Source of the DNA: Carallia brachiata
Taxonomy: Eukaryota; Streptophyta; Magnoliopsida; Malpighiales; Rhizophoraceae
Reading direction: 5' to 3'
DNA: 64,000 bases
Assembly: GCA_021464245.1 (NCBI GenBank)
Contig: JADCRB010000066.1
Location: forward strand, 1,401,548 to 1,465,547
Shown here: piece by piece, positions 1 through 12,780 of the stretch
Numbering within the stretch: the stretch's first letter is position 1
How the letters are laid out: the number at the start of each line of letters is the position of its first letter
The notes under the pieces: generated by a model
Database searches by the model: none
Told to the model about the DNA's origin: nothing
Seen by the model: the letters and a program-made list of their open reading frames with translations, nothing else
Position numbers and translations under genes: made by a program

Positions 1-250
1 TAGTTCTTAATCAAATGGATAATTAATGGAAAGTTGGGATTTTTCTCTTGCTTTTGGTTGCGGGGGAAGAGGAATTGTGGGAGACTTTTGGACCTGGTGG
101 AGGATTTTTGTGTACGTTTCTTGGGCCAGGGATGCCATTGGGGCTTGAAAGTTTTCAGCTTTGGACTGAAGAGAGAGAGAAGATTGAGATGTCCAGAGTT
201 CATAATGCATGGTTTTATCGTTTTAGTATTAGAGAACAATGATGACAGGT
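1..250. other. window edge, possible exon on minus strand
   Basis: The minus strand is open from 210 down to a stop at 7-9 and could encode a short segment containing the phrase MASLAQETYTKILHQ. Base composition here is less AT-rich than in the next kilobase, so this may be the first exon or 5' end of a gene extending beyond the window. I recognise no domain and see no clear splice donor before the stop. The plus-strand frames over the same bases look like shadows. Treat it as an unassigned edge fragment. Confidence 0.2.
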
Positions 251-349
251 AAAAACATAGAAAATTAAACTGAGAATTGGGAATTTGTTAGTAGGAGCGC
301 ACTAAGAAAAAAAACCATAGAAAATTAAACTGAGAATTGGGAATTTGTT
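251..349. repeat. 60-bp tandem duplication
   Basis: About 39 bases beginning near 251 recur at 311-349 with one or two differences, exactly 60 bases apart. The shared core starts CATAGAAAATTAAACTGAG. It is a simple local duplication with no coding content. Confidence 0.85.
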
Positions 350-399
350 TAGCATTTTTATTTGTTAGCCTTCCTCTCGTAGTGTTGTATATACGAAAG

Positions 400-870
400 A
401 AAATTTCAAAAAAATAAAAAAAATAAAAGAAAGAAAAAATTTTCAAAAAAATATGCAAAAATAAAAAAATAATTATATATTTTTTAAAATTTTAAAAAAT
501 TAAAAAGAAGACAAAATTTTTAGAAAAATATGAAAATAAAAAAATAATTATATATTTTTCTCAAATTTTAAAAAAAAGTAAAAGGAGGAAACAATTTTTA
601 GAAAAATATACGAAAATAAAAAATTAATATATATTTTTCCAAATTAAAAAAAATGTAAAAAAAGAAAAAATTTCAAAAAATATATATGAAAATAAATAAT
701 AATTATATATTTTTCTCAAAATTAAAAAAAAAACTAAAAGAATTTTGGTTTCTAAAAACCAAAAAATAAAAATAAAAATTCAGCATTTCGGTTTCCACAA
801 AACGAAAATAAATAATAATTATATATTTTCTCAAAATTAAAAAAAAAGCTTAAAGGAATTTTGGTTTCTA
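400..870. repeat. degenerate AT-rich tandem array (~78-bp unit)
   Basis: The motif ATAATTATATATTTTT, or a close variant, recurs near 468, 543, 624, 702 and 811, each time after an A-rich block like GAAAAATATGAAAATAAA. Spacings are about 75, 81, 78 and 109 bases, so this is a diverged minisatellite-like array of at least four units. The DNA remains extremely AT-rich to about 1080. Confidence 0.7.
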
Positions 871-1080
871 AAAACAAAAAAGAAAAGAAAAATTCAGCAT
901 TTCAGTTTATAAAAAAATAAAAAGTCAAAATTTTTTCTAAAACAATTCAAAATTTTGGTTTTATAAAACCAGTGAATTTTCCTTCTTTTTTTTAAAAACA
1001 AAAATTTTGAATTTTCTTTTTTTAAAATAAAAATTTTGCATTTTTTTTTGTTTTTTAGAAAATAAAATTATGATTTTACA

Positions 1081-1902
1081 AAAAAATTGAAATAGCGACA
1101 TTAGCACTCATTTACTGATGTGGTAGATGAAATGGCAAACTTTGTCCGAAGTGACATGCCACGTGGTGCTATATGACGAAATTAATGATTAAGGATAAAT
1201 TTTAACTATAAAATTAATGTAAAAGGTAGAACTCAACTAAAAAAAATAAAGTATGTAAAAAACGAAAAAGGCCCAACATGAAAAATAAATTTTTGTTTTA
1301 TGCCTATACTAATATAATTGTTGCTCTTTTCCTTAAATATTTTTTTTTTCTAACATAAGACGTTCAATACTCGATCGCAGCAAAAATGCATTCCAAACAA
1401 TTGCTAATACAGAAATCAGTTAGGTTTTTTTTTTTTAACAACAAAAAGAGAATGTTGGCAGGCATGTTAGTAATAAAATTTAGAGGTTGAGACCGACTTA
1501 TTTTACTATTAATATTCTTATTTAACTATTTTTATAGTGTAAACTTATCTTCTAAGTATTATTAAGCATAAGTGGGTCATTCTCATACTTAATTTTGCTG
1601 TTACCCAGCTTATAACTTAATAATGCACGTTCTGCATTTAATTACTTAAACTAGGGAATAAACAATGGGACAAACAATGAAAAGAGGACTCAAAGTTGAG
1701 CCATAAGATAAGCATACTAAATCACCCAAGTGGTCACTTCGTTTAAGTTAAGGTAGAATTGTTATAGCATGCGGCGAGGAATTTTTACTTGTTAGTATTT
1801 TTCTCCTTCTTTTTTTTTTTTTTTTTTTTGACCACTTTCTCCTTCTTGTTGTTACACTTAAAGGGCAAAAGTTACACTGACAAGGGAAACATGGGACAAA
1901 AA

Positions 1903-1933
<31 letters not shown>

Positions 1934-4640
1934 GACAATCAATAGATAAGATAACTGCCATTCTTTCCTTGGAGAAAAATGTCATATTAATCAGCACAAC
2001 AAAGTGGCAGTAACCAATTTGGAGATAATTCTCATGTCTTAAAAAAATTGTCCTCCGACTTTTCTGTCCATTTTAAATATTGTAGATTTATGAACAGTAC
2101 TATTTTTGAACAAAATTTAAATGCATCGTAAACCAATTTGTTGGTGCAGAATGCTCCATCTAACTGAAGTACAGTCTTACGAACTTTTGGGGTTTTACTT
2201 TTCCTCAAACAGAAGCCAAAAAGACAAGATAAATAAACAAAGAAGGCTTAGATTGAAATTTTGTGTAAAATTAGTTCATCTTACAACCCTATCCATGTGT
2301 AATGTAGGTCTTCAAAATGGATTCAATTATGAGGTCCCATCCATACAGTATCAATAGCCCGATTATAAGTTTCTTCCTGCACCTCCGAAATATTATTGTT
2401 GGCTGCTGCCTTTAGCACTTCAATAATTATTATTATTTTTTGGCAAGTGATTCTCACATCGTATTTTTCTCCTACCCTTTTGATCACTTAAGGGTATGGC
2501 TGGTTTGAAGACATCCACCAACCTGCTACTGCAGCCTTTCTCCTTTATTCGGATTTGGAACTGGAACAATATCAAGAGGTCTCTCGACTTAATTTGGCTG
2601 ACACCTCCAATTCATAACCTGTGGTTTATAGTTTTCTAAATATAAAATTCTATCCGATCTTAAAAGTGAAATCGCTCTATTTTGAAAAGGAAGGATAATA
2701 AGAGAGTTTTTAGACCAGACAAAGTTACCAACTTTAACAAAGTTTTAATGGGCGGCGGTTTCTCAGCAACTTTATGCACCTGGTCTAACATGAGGTTTTC
2801 AATTATTGGATAATCTACCTCTTTGATTAATGATTTTGAAGCTAAAACTACAGTTTATTGTTTAATACAAAAAATATTATAATTATTTAATTATTTTACG
2901 TTCTCTTGTATACAAAGTCTTAATGTTTTCTATAGCAAAAGTATAGGACAATGTCTTTGTTTTCCATATTATAAAACAAAAAAAGGAGCTGACCCCAAAA
3001 ACAGAGAGGCGCGAGTAGCTTTTGTCTTGCACCAGACTTCAATATTTGGTGTGTTATCTTGTCACGGCTAGTGCGGTGCCTTTCACGACTTACGCAAAAT
3101 GGTCCACAGTCCCACTCTGTCGCTGCTCTTCTTTTCTCTTCACTATAACTACTGATTTGTAGTGCTTTTCTTCTTGACATGCCTCATCCAGCCAAAGGCC
3201 AGCATAAACTATGGTGACGTTTTCGTTTGTCCATTAATGTCAAGCAAATTGGCCGTATGGGCGGACGAGACGATGTACTAATTTTTTTTTATTTAATTAA
3301 CTCCGAACTGAAACACGAACTAAAAACCTTATGTGATTTTGACTTGTTCATGCTTATTCCGAGATTATTGAATTTGTATTATCGCAGATACGAGAAAAAT
3401 TAGCATTCTGCCTACTAAATGTTGTGAAAATTTTGCATGCAGTATTTCTTCTTTGATTATGCATCATGTAATAAACTTGTACGAAAATTTCTGTTTTGAC
3501 TCATTTTTGTTAATTAGTATAATTTACTCATAATTTATTAATACATAATAAGTGGAGTCTACTTGAATAAAAAATAATAATAATAAATTTGTATGGTGTA
3601 AACTCATAAGTGAGCTATACTCAAAAAAAAATAAATAAATATAACAAACACTGTAAATTACAATATAATTTTGTCATTTGGGTGATAGTTTTAGCGGCTG
3701 AGAAATTGACGACGGTTCACCAAAACTTAGAATTTTTTTTTTAAAAAAACTTTGGATCCCCAATTTCACTACATTTATTTATTTATATCATAAAAATGCA
3801 ATTTACCTTGACTACCAATTCAAATACTTCAGTTCTGTCCTGCAAATCAGCAGTCCAAGTATTGAGACTCCTTTTGTCCCATCTTTCCATTAATCTAAAA
3901 AAAAAATGCAAAAAAATGCAAAAAAAAAAAGTCTCCGAGGGAGGTGGCTACTGGCTAAAGTACCTATGTGGCATGTGCATTTACACAATTTTATTTATTA
4001 TTAATAGTGTTTAATATATAATTCACTTTTCAGCCTCAATCTTAAGCTTGTGGATTGCATATGATTTTTTAATATAGTGTTATAGTCTCTATGACCAAAA
4101 TGTTTACAATTCAAATCACACTACTTTCATACTGAGAATTTTTACAAGTAAGAAGAGCTTTCGTTCAAAATAATTAATGATTATGTGTGTGCCTCACCAA
4201 ATAGATTAAACTTGTCCTTGAATAATTTCTCGATAATAATGACTAATGAGATAATAAAGTTGGTATTCTGACATGATAAAATACAATAGCTACTGGAAAG
4301 TTGATTGAATATATTCTTGCTTGTGCTCACACAAAAGAATTTTAAACACAATAGCAAGGATTCTTGTCGGCAAGCATAAACCATCCACCAAGAAAGAAAC
4401 TTGAGCTTTGAGGAGCAAAACAAAAAACAAGTAGCAAAAGAAATCTGAATTAGGTACCTTGTCAAAATCCCAACAAGAGGATATTAACAATTACAACCAC
4501 CAAATTTTCTGCTAAACATTGCTATAGGCCTGCCGACACAACCCCAAGGCTGAGGTTCGGTCTAAGGCTCCTCCTCCAAGCCTAGTAGCCAAAGCTTTAG
4601 TATAGCTCCTTGTCTTGTTACAAAATGAGACATGCACAGC
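1081..4640. other. AT-rich intergenic DNA, no gene seen
   Basis: No reading frame here looks like a protein with family features. There is a T run near 1810-1829 and an A run near 1900-1933. The minus-strand frame at 2920-3180 is in slightly more GC-rich DNA but shows no recognisable domain. Nothing else can be supported. Confidence 0.6.
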
Positions 4641-5312
4641 TCCCTTATTGGCTGTTTGATAAGGAAGGGTCCCTCTTTACACAAAGTGTTTATCTTTCAT
4701 GCACAGAAACAGGAAAAAGAGAGACTGATAGTACAGGGAACATATAGAGTGAGAAAGAACTGAACTTTGAGTTTTTTGATAGCTATCTTTGTCTCTATAG
4801 CTACAAAAATTACAAATCAGTTGCTTTCTTGTAAGTACTGTTTTGTTTCAATAACTTCTTGTGGGGCTTCCAGTTTCAGGCTCTTTTGGGAGGAAAGATG
4901 TGGGTGCTTGAATTTTCTTTTGGCATCTATTAGCTTGGCACCATTAACTTAGTCTTCAGGCAAAGTTTCTTGAACTATGGAATTTTTCATTTTGTAAAAG
5001 TTCTAAACTTTTTGTTCAGTTTCCAACTCCAGAGCACTAAACAACTTGTTTAATTTGTGCTTTTTGGGCATTTCCAGTGCTTGCAGTAAACCAAAGAGGA
5101 TTTTTTTTCAATATCTGCTATTGAATTATACTGAATTCTGAAGTAACAGTAAACTCCTTGTCAAAAATGCTTCTGGATATAAATTGAATATTCCATGTAA
5201 CTTCAGTTTGTGCTTGTGGAATTGGGTATAAGCAAAGGCACTAAGGTTTTACCTTTGGCTTTGAGTGTGCTTATTGTGTAAAAGAAACTGTTTGAGGGTA
5301 CTATTCTGTGCA

Positions 5313-7384
5313 ATGCATTCTGCAAAGTCTGAATCGGATATCACAAGTTTAGCCCCATCATCGCCATCAAGGTCTCCCAAGCGCCCTGTCTACTATGTGC
5401 AGAGCCCTTCGAGGGATTCACATGATGGGGACAAGTCTTCTTCCATGCAACCAAGCCCAATGGAATCGCCTTCACATCCCTCTTTCGGCCACCATTCAAG
5501 GAACTCATCGGCTAGCAGGTTTTCAGGAATCTTTAGGTCCTCCTCAGGGAGGAAGAATGGCAGGAAAAGAAATGAGAAAGGATGGAATGACAAAGGGTGG
5601 CCTGAATGTAATGTCATAATGGAAGAAGGACAGTATGATGAGATGGAGGATAAGGCATTTACAAGGCGATTTCAGGCATTGATTGCTCTGTGCAGTTTCC
5701 TGCTCTTGTTCACCATACTTTGCCTGATTATATGGGGTGCTAGCCGGCCTTACAAAGCAGAGATTACTGTCAAGGTATGCCAGAACTTGGTCTTAATGTT
5801 GATTTCCTATTTGTTCATTATGTTCAATAGCACATATATTACACGGAAGAAAATTAACCAGGACAGTGGCTAAGCTGGACCTTTTTGACCTTTTGTTTTG
5901 TAATAAGCTTTATAGATTGTTTAATACGCTTAGTTTTCTCCAATTGTAAGTTCCAAAGCTTGAATGATGCTTATTTGGTAATATAGTTTAACAGTTTGCT
6001 TGGATTGTGCCCTTATAATCAATTTGCTTGTGGATATGGTTCTAGTGTGAGCTGGGGTAAAGTTTTACAATATAACTATTTGCTTAAGAATCTTGATTGG
6101 CCAAAGCGTAAGCAACTTTGGATTTCAACTTGTTTTTTATATCTTTTCATCCCTATCTTTGTTTAGAATGTGAAAATGAGCGGCAAACTGAGATTTGGAA
6201 TCTTTCAAGAATTATCAGCATCTGGAGAATGTAATTCGGTGAATTGTGTGTGTTTGATCACTTGACAAACTAGGATTGCTTCTAATTTATCCCTTGATTC
6301 CGTCTGCCATGTAACTTCATCCCCCATACACTGTTGTGTACATGTTGTATGTTGTTGCTAGACCGTGTAGTAAAGATACGGTTTCATTGGAATGTTGAGA
6401 AGGTTTAAGGACAGTTTTTGAACTAGTTTGCAGTTTGCATTGTTATAAATAATCTATTGGAGGAAGCCATTTAAGGTGTCATCGGTTCTCATGAACATTT
6501 AACTGTCTAACACGTGTTTAATATAAGATCCATTACGTTTATATGTTGCAGAAGGACAAACCAATTGTGCCATGATTACTGGTTTGATCTTTTGAAATTC
6601 ATTTCTAATGTAAAAAGTGAAATTGCAGAGCTTGGCAGTAAGTAACTTCTATGTTGGGGAAGGTTCAGATTTCTCTGGCGTACCAACAAAAATGCTCACA
6701 CTGAATGGCACATTGAGGATGAGCATATACAACCCAGCTCCATTATTTGGCATTCATGTCAGCTCCACCCCAATCAATCTCATATACTCGGAGATTTCTG
6801 TTGTGACTGGTCAGGTACAAGTCCTTTCCAGGGCCCCATTTCCTACTATTTATAGTCACTGTAAATTAATTCAGATTACTGAAGGTTGACACATTGGTTT
6901 GAACTGATAATTGACCCTCGAAAGCAAAAAGGCAAAGGCTGAAAATTTGATGACCAATAAGTGATTGCATCAAATATCACTGCTCATTTAGCATGCATTG
7001 TGGACTTAAAACATGTAATGGAAAGATTTCTTAGTAGCTGTAACTTCAGATCTTTTTGGTTCTTGCCATAAAACATTCATATTGTGTCCCTACCGAATAA
7101 TGCAGCTGAAGAAATATTATCAACCCAGAAAAAGTCGCCGTATTGTGTCTGTCATTGTTGAAGGAAATAAGGTCCCCCTATATGGAGCTGGATCAAGTTT
7201 GACAGTTTCACAAACTGGTACCGTAGTGCCAATGACATTAGAGTTTGAAATCCGATCACGGGGTTATGTGGTGGGGAAGCTGGTGAGGACTAATCATCGA
7301 AAGCGAATTTCCTGCCCTTTGGTCATTGATTCCACCAGATCCACACCTATTAAGTTCAACAAAGGCACATGCACATATGATTAA
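5313..7384 (+). CDS. LEA-2 (NHL/hydroxyproline-rich type) membrane protein, 308 aa
   Basis: Three exons, 5313-5774, 6629-6814 and 7106-7384, joined in phase 0, give 308 residues. The N-terminal half is cytosolic and rich in Ser and Pro, with the conserved stretch RPVYYVQSPSRDSHDG used by plant proteins of the At1g45688/At5g42860 type. A single transmembrane segment (ALIALCSFLLLFTILCLIIW region, about residues 126-146) is followed by a LEA-2 beta-sandwich domain running to the C-terminus (ITVKSLAVSNFYVG, then RKSRRIVSVIVEGNKVPLYG). The family resembles NDR1/HIN1-like proteins; the exact role is unknown, with membrane or stress functions inferred. The start is the first ATG; the frame upstream of it has no ATG. 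A polyadenylation-type AATAAA lies at 7614-7619. The gene converges on the TauE gene. Confidence 0.9.
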
Positions 7385-7613
7385 TGTCTTTTTGGTGAAC
7401 CACGTATGTTATGATGCCCTTGGCTATGGAAGTAAGTTAACAATTTGTGTCGCCAAAGCCTTCCCGGCAATGAAGAGGAAATTGATAGCATTCAAGATAT
7501 ACAGTCACATACATGATGTTTGGTTTTGTCTCAGTTTCATTTGTATAAGAGTTGTGCAAATCTAAATTACCTTAGTATGACTGAATGTATCCACGTTGTA
7601 TGTATTATTTTGC

Positions 7614-7619
7614 AATAAA
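7614..7619 (+). terminator. polyadenylation signal of the LEA-2 gene
   Basis: AATAAA lies 230 bases after the stop codon, in the expected 3' UTR position. It is the canonical plant near-upstream element. Confidence 0.5.
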
Positions 7620-7639
7620 AGTACATGGAATGAGTTTTG

Positions 7640-9100
7640 TGTTCAATAATTACCAAACTGTAACCATGAATAGATCTATGACGTTGGTTCTAAGTAGATT
7701 TAGATCATTTTCAAGCAGAATTTAGGCTCTACGGTCCCATAGATTCATCTCCTCCCATCCACAGTAGATTCTAATCTGAGACTTTTAATTTGAATGATGG
7801 CTTCTCACGAACAAAAGCACATGAAACCATGCAAATTTGCCACAAAAGAATTGTTTTGGCATATCTCCAAATCCTTGGCGCATAATAATTTTTATGACTG
7901 CTCGTTTTGGTTAGTAAATTTTCCAGAGAGATACTTAATAAATGAAAACCTCAAGTTTTTTACTGTTGAATTGAGGGAATTTTAGAAATATTGTCTTATG
8001 ATCGCATTAATTTTGATTTGCAGACCATCAGCAATAACCAAGATTTGGTCTTTATTCTGACAATTTAAATCATAAAAATCAGTTTTAGTTTTTGCCTTCC
8101 ATATGGCTAGATATTGATGCCAGATAGAAACATTCAGCTTTCTTTAATATCAGTCATTCGCAACTTGGGCACACATGAGCAAGATTTGTTAGAAGCTCTA
8201 ATTGGAGATTTTTAAGTGCACGAGGCTCCTACACTATGTCGTCTAGGTTCTAGCCAGACGAGAGTTTTCTTCTAGCAATTATTATATCAAATTTTCTGTT
8301 GATAATTCTCCTTAGAAATGATGAAATCAACCTTCGATCATCTGAAATTTTCAGTTGTCAGGATACTCAGTTGATGTAGCACTTACAATACAGTGGCATG
8401 TAGCTAGATTAAGCCTCTACTATTTAATTGTCATGACATGTAGCTTTTGATGAATCTACACATTTTATTGCCAAATCTAGCTGATGGCTGAAACTGCCTT
8501 GAGCTTTCTAAGGAAACCATTGATGGGATCTCTCTTTTCTGTTTTTTTTTTTTTTTTTTTTTTTTAATTTAAATTTTCTCCTCTTGTGAGCAGACAGTAC
8601 TTGATATTTATAACTTTGCAATCACCTTTGCATAGAAGATTAGAAGGCCTTGTCAAGCCGGAAAAGAAGCGAATGAAGGATGTATCTTGACACTAGTCTC
8701 TGAACAAGATCAGAAGGTCTAGGAACACCAGCGGTACTTGTCTGACAATGATGAAATGCTATATAATTTGCAAGTATACATGTCACCCATAATGCTAGGT
8801 AATGTGAAATGGGAACATAACTCCCCAGACAGAAACATATGGTAAGCAGATTCTTTTCAAGTCTTAAGTGGCAAAGGTAGACAAAGAGGTGGATACAGTT
8901 AGCTAGTTGGGATTAATAAGGATCAATGAAATTAAATTGCTTTAATGTAGGTACTGAGTAACAGAACATGCAAATGGAGGTTAACTGATACTGCAATGAA
9001 AGCAATAGGCAGCACTTATGCCGCAGAAGGTGTAAAAGGGACTAGCAATTAGTAGAATGTTAAAGTTTGGAGTGAACAAGTGAAGAGTCTAGGATCCACC
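7640..9100. other. intergenic DNA between convergent genes
   Basis: Unique-looking moderately AT-rich DNA with a T run at about 8541-8565. It should include the 3' UTR of the minus-strand transporter gene at its right end. No coding sequence recognised. Confidence 0.5.
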
Positions 9101-9126
9101 GATGGAGGAAATAGAGAATGGAGACT

Positions 9127-11675
9127 TCAAGCTTCTTGTGAACAAATGTTCTCAAATCCCATGTACTCCTTCCTTTCAATCTGTTTGACCATGTGTGCTA
9201 TGCCAACTCCACCTGTTTGAAATAAAGAGAAGACCCTCAATGCTGAGATTTGAACATCTAAGATTCATATGAAACGATGGAAGAATCCTCGGTCTATGTG
9301 GGCATGCATGTTTTCATAGACACCTACCTAGTGATATTGCGCTCACGAAAATTGTGAAGGCTAGAACAAAGATGATTATAGATGCTCTCCCCAGTATCCT
9401 GATTAGTTTTCTTACCACATGTTGCCCCACAAAGGCAGCAACAGTAGCCACAGCAAAGAAGTAGAGAGCTGCAATAGAATTTCAAAGGACTGATCAATTA
9501 AGGTTTATAAGAGAATAGATTCCTTGCTACTTGCTTGAGCCATGTTTGCTACAAGTTACCGTAAGGAACTGGGAAACGCTTCAGCAGGTAGTATTCTATG
9601 GCTGACATGGATGCTGAAAATGCCATGGCAAAGGTTGCAGTGGCAGTTGACACCTGCAGACAAGCTCTTGATTTGTCATTCCAAGGCACAAAATGTCTTG
9701 CTCGTAGCAAGGTACGAAATGTCACCTGTGGAGGGATTCCCATTTCCAGGAAAAGAGGACACAAAATGAATCCTCCGCCTAGTCCAAGCATCCCTCCAAC
9801 TATACCTGCCAACAGTCCGACTGCACAATAAAGAACAAGTTGGTGTACATGCCAGTTTTTGCTTGCGTCTCCAATGGATGTAATTTTTCTCCGACCGTAG
9901 AACAGGCTAACTGCCTCATATGATGTTAACGCAACAGCAACTGGAATCTGAAAGGGGAAATTTAAAAACTGCAGTGATAGTTGTTGTGCTGCAAAACTTG
10001 AAGAATACTAAGAATGATGGAACTCTGTAATCTCTAATCATTGTTGTGAAAGAAACCTGCAAGATGTTGAAGACCCAATATGCAACTGAACAGGTTGTTG
10101 AGAAATTCTGCACAAAACAGGTTTTCTGTTAGCTAGCTCAGGGGCCAAAACTCATAAAAGCAACGAGAAAAAGTCAGCAAATTGAAAAGCAACAAGGAGT
10201 GGTAAGACCTTGCCAATCTGTAATCCAAGAATGACCAACCAGACACCAACAAGCAGTCCAAGTTCTTTCCAGTAAACGTTCTTAATAATGGAGACCTGAA
10301 AAGGCAACGGAAATAAGTCCGAAATTGCAGAGATCAAGGACCCGGAGACAGTTTAAGCACTCTTGCCTTCTCCCTTTTTGCCTCTTTAGTTTCGATTTGA
10401 ACATCATCGGTAGGGCCTCCAGAAGGGGGCTTATCCTCCACTTCTTCATCTCTGTTATCTGATTAAATGAAAATTTGACTTACAGCAAAGAAGAGAATAC
10501 GAAAAATGAGACATCAAACATCAGAGTTCAGGAGCCAGCTGACCATTAGATTCTGACAGTTTGGCTATAGCAGCTTCCTGAAAAGTCAGAATAACAAGTG
10601 AAATCATTAACAGGAGAAAATTAAGTTGAATCAGAACACCATTAGAGCATGCCTGGAAAATAACAGGATCTATGGACAACCTTTTTCGATTTGGTCTCTT
10701 TTTTCCAAGTTTCAACCCCTTTGAAGAATGCTTTGCCTGAAGTGACTACAGATAAAATGGACAAATAAGAAAGTTGTCAAAAAAGCTGATAGAAGCGCGA
10801 TTGCAACTTTAGCTCAATACCTGTGAAGAGGATAATTAGCAAAATAGTGATCATCCAATCAGCCAAAACCACGTTGAGTGCAACTCCAATGCTGACTCCC
10901 AGACCAACATGGGCTGAAATAGAAGTGCCAAGTCATAGTCTACGATGGGTTGTTCAAGTGTAGGATGCCTTAGCTTCAAATTGTAGTAAACTGTTGCACC
11001 TGCTGCACCTGTGATCATACCTGCAAAAACAAACACAATCCACAGCAGCTTTGAGGATATGAGCTAAAATTTCGTAGTGAAACTATTAATCAACTCATTA
11101 CATTTTGATATTGCTGTTGATGACTTGGCATCAAAACCAATAATCAAAGTAAGCACGGGAACAAAAATGCCACCCCCACCAACACCTCCCACACTGCCAC
11201 ATGCTGCTCCAAAGAATCCAATTATGGTGCCCACCACAATTTTCCATCCAAATTTCAAGTCCTGCAAAAGTAACCTTCTTCATCATTTTCAAATATGATC
11301 AAAGAAAAGGATGTTCTCAGTACACGAGACTCTCATATTGTGGGGTCTAAATCATTTAATGATTTTGCAGATGACCAAAAGGACAGGGTACAATGAATCA
11401 TATAGAAAGAACCCCACAAATTATGTTCAACTACAAAGATGATGAAGTTCTGTTTTTACCGGCCAAACATGAATATAACCCCATAGACTGTTCTGGTAAA
11501 AGAAACTCAGTATTTCCACTAAATCAAGGGACTCAAGCTCCTGACTTCTGCTATAACGGAAGCCATCAAGTGCCAAATCTGGTTCTGCTAAAACAATTAC
11601 CAGAGCCGGAATAAGAGAGCCAATAATAACTGCTAGCACTCTCAAACTCCACCATTTCAACCCAATCCCAGCCAT
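9127..11675 (-). CDS. Sulfite exporter TauE/SafE family membrane protein, 12 exons, one frameshift
   Basis: Exons, from the 5' end on the minus strand: 11675-11460, 11261-11102, 11020-10821, 10745-10681, 10577-10544, 10458-10361, 10295-10209, 10107-10057, 9947-9726, 9653-9560, 9468-9328, 9212-9127. Joined, they give about 484 residues of a plant TauE/SafE (DUF81) transporter. An N-terminal hydrophobic signal-like segment ([20 protein letters not shown]) is followed by two repeats, each with the glycine-rich signature: [14 protein letters not shown] in the first and [16 protein letters not shown] in the second. A hydrophilic loop (about residues 240-285) separates them, and the C-terminus has the plant-conserved EYMGFENIC. 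Exon 3 is 200 bases where its phases require 201; the frame breaks at about 10900-10906, where GTCTGG should read like GTCCTGG. All other splice phases fit. I chose MAGIGLK as start because it precedes the signal-like segment; an in-frame ATG lies 27 codons upstream (11756). Substrate is unproven in plants; sulfur-compound or anion export is the family inference. Confidence 0.85.
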
Positions 11676-11759
11676 CAGTTTCTTACTCAACCTTCTTTGA
11701 ACATGAACTGTATCATCCGAAACCAAACTTTTGTGCAGAGTTCTTATGTGCTTCAACTA

Positions 11760-12298
11760 CAAGAAAAGCAAAAGCTATGCACCTTCTGTCACCAGTAGCT
11801 GAAACAGAATTTGTAACTTTCGTAGGAAAGAGTGAAAAAAAGCGACATTCCTGAATCCTAATGAAGAGTTTTATTGAAGTTTCAGGACATCCCTTCATCC
11901 ACTGTTTTTTTTTTTTTTGGTACGTGTTTCACCTTTTTTACTAGTTGAATGTTTTCAATGAGATCATATCATGGACAAAAGTGCAGTTGCTACCTGGTGT
12001 TGGGGGAATGCTTGATAGTCCAGTGCAGCAGGCAGTCAGCTGCACAAAAGGCAGAAAATGTCATTTGCGTATTTAAATGCTGATGTTCATCCAACAGCAT
12101 ATTGGTTAACAAGCAGTTGTCCTCTCTACTTAGATAACGAAGGTTCGATCCTTGGGACTAAATCAAATCGAGATGAATTTTTTTTGCCTGTCGTCGGTAT
12201 CAGTACTTGAACCTACTGGCTGAAACTAAGAGTTCAGCTACTTTTCTGCTATAGCGCTCGCCTGGTGGCCGACAAGATGGCTTCCCGATTTACTTTTA
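11760..12298. other. intergenic DNA with tRNA-like box-B signatures
   Basis: Upstream region of the TauE gene. The plus strand has GGTTCGATCC near 12152, and the minus strand has GGTTCAAGTAC near 12207-12217. Both resemble RNA polymerase III box B, so a decayed tRNA-derived SINE is possible, but I cannot define its ends. Confidence 0.25.
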
Positions 12299-12777
12299 CA
12301 CTGTGTTCGGGGGGAGAAAGTATGGAGAGGGAGAGGAAAGTGAGAGAATTAAAATAAATTGTTATATTTGGGAAATATTTAAAAAGTGAGCGAGAGAAAA
12401 GTTTTTAATTCCGTTAATTCTTTCTATTCCACCAAAACCAATCTCCTAAAAAATGAGAGGAAAATTGTTAATTATCCTACAAAACTTATTAAATGACTCA
12501 ATTATCCTTACATAATTAAAAAATTATAATTTTATTTAAAAAAATATCTTAATAGAATTTATTATAAATGATAAAATTGTTATTTCAATACATTTTATAT
12601 TCTTCTCTCTCACTTTCCATTATTTCTCAGATAAAAGAATTTATAATTTTTCTCTCTCCCATCACCTCTTTCCAAACACAAGAGAGGATAGAAAATATTT
12701 TTTTCCTTTAATGATCCTCTCATCCACTTTCCTCTCCTTACTTTCTTCTCTCTCAAGAATTTTATCTAAATACAATG
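12299..12777. mobile_element. Tourist-like MITE, copy 1 (479 bp)
   Basis: The element begins CACTGTGTTCGG and ends ...AAATACAATG, whose complement starts CATTGTATTT, giving imperfect terminal inverted repeats. It is bracketed by TTA at 12296-12298 and 12778-12780, the 3-bp target duplication typical of PIF/Harbinger (Tourist) elements. The interior lacks coding capacity. Long internal stretches match the element at 23450-23866, for example the stretch around TTATTAAATGACTCAATTA and TTAATAGAATTTATTAT, so two insertions of one family are present. Confidence 0.75.
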
Positions 12778-12780
12778 TTA

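Noticed and set aside
1748..2013. Overlapping open frames on both strands
   Set aside because: They are built on poly-T and poly-A runs (Phe and Lys strings), with no protein-like composition.
2920..3180. Minus-strand frame of 86 codons
   Set aside because: No recognisable domain, no upstream promoter or splice context; probably chance.
5265..5312. Extended N-terminus of the LEA-2 protein
   Set aside because: It begins at a non-ATG codon; the first ATG gives the conserved family start.
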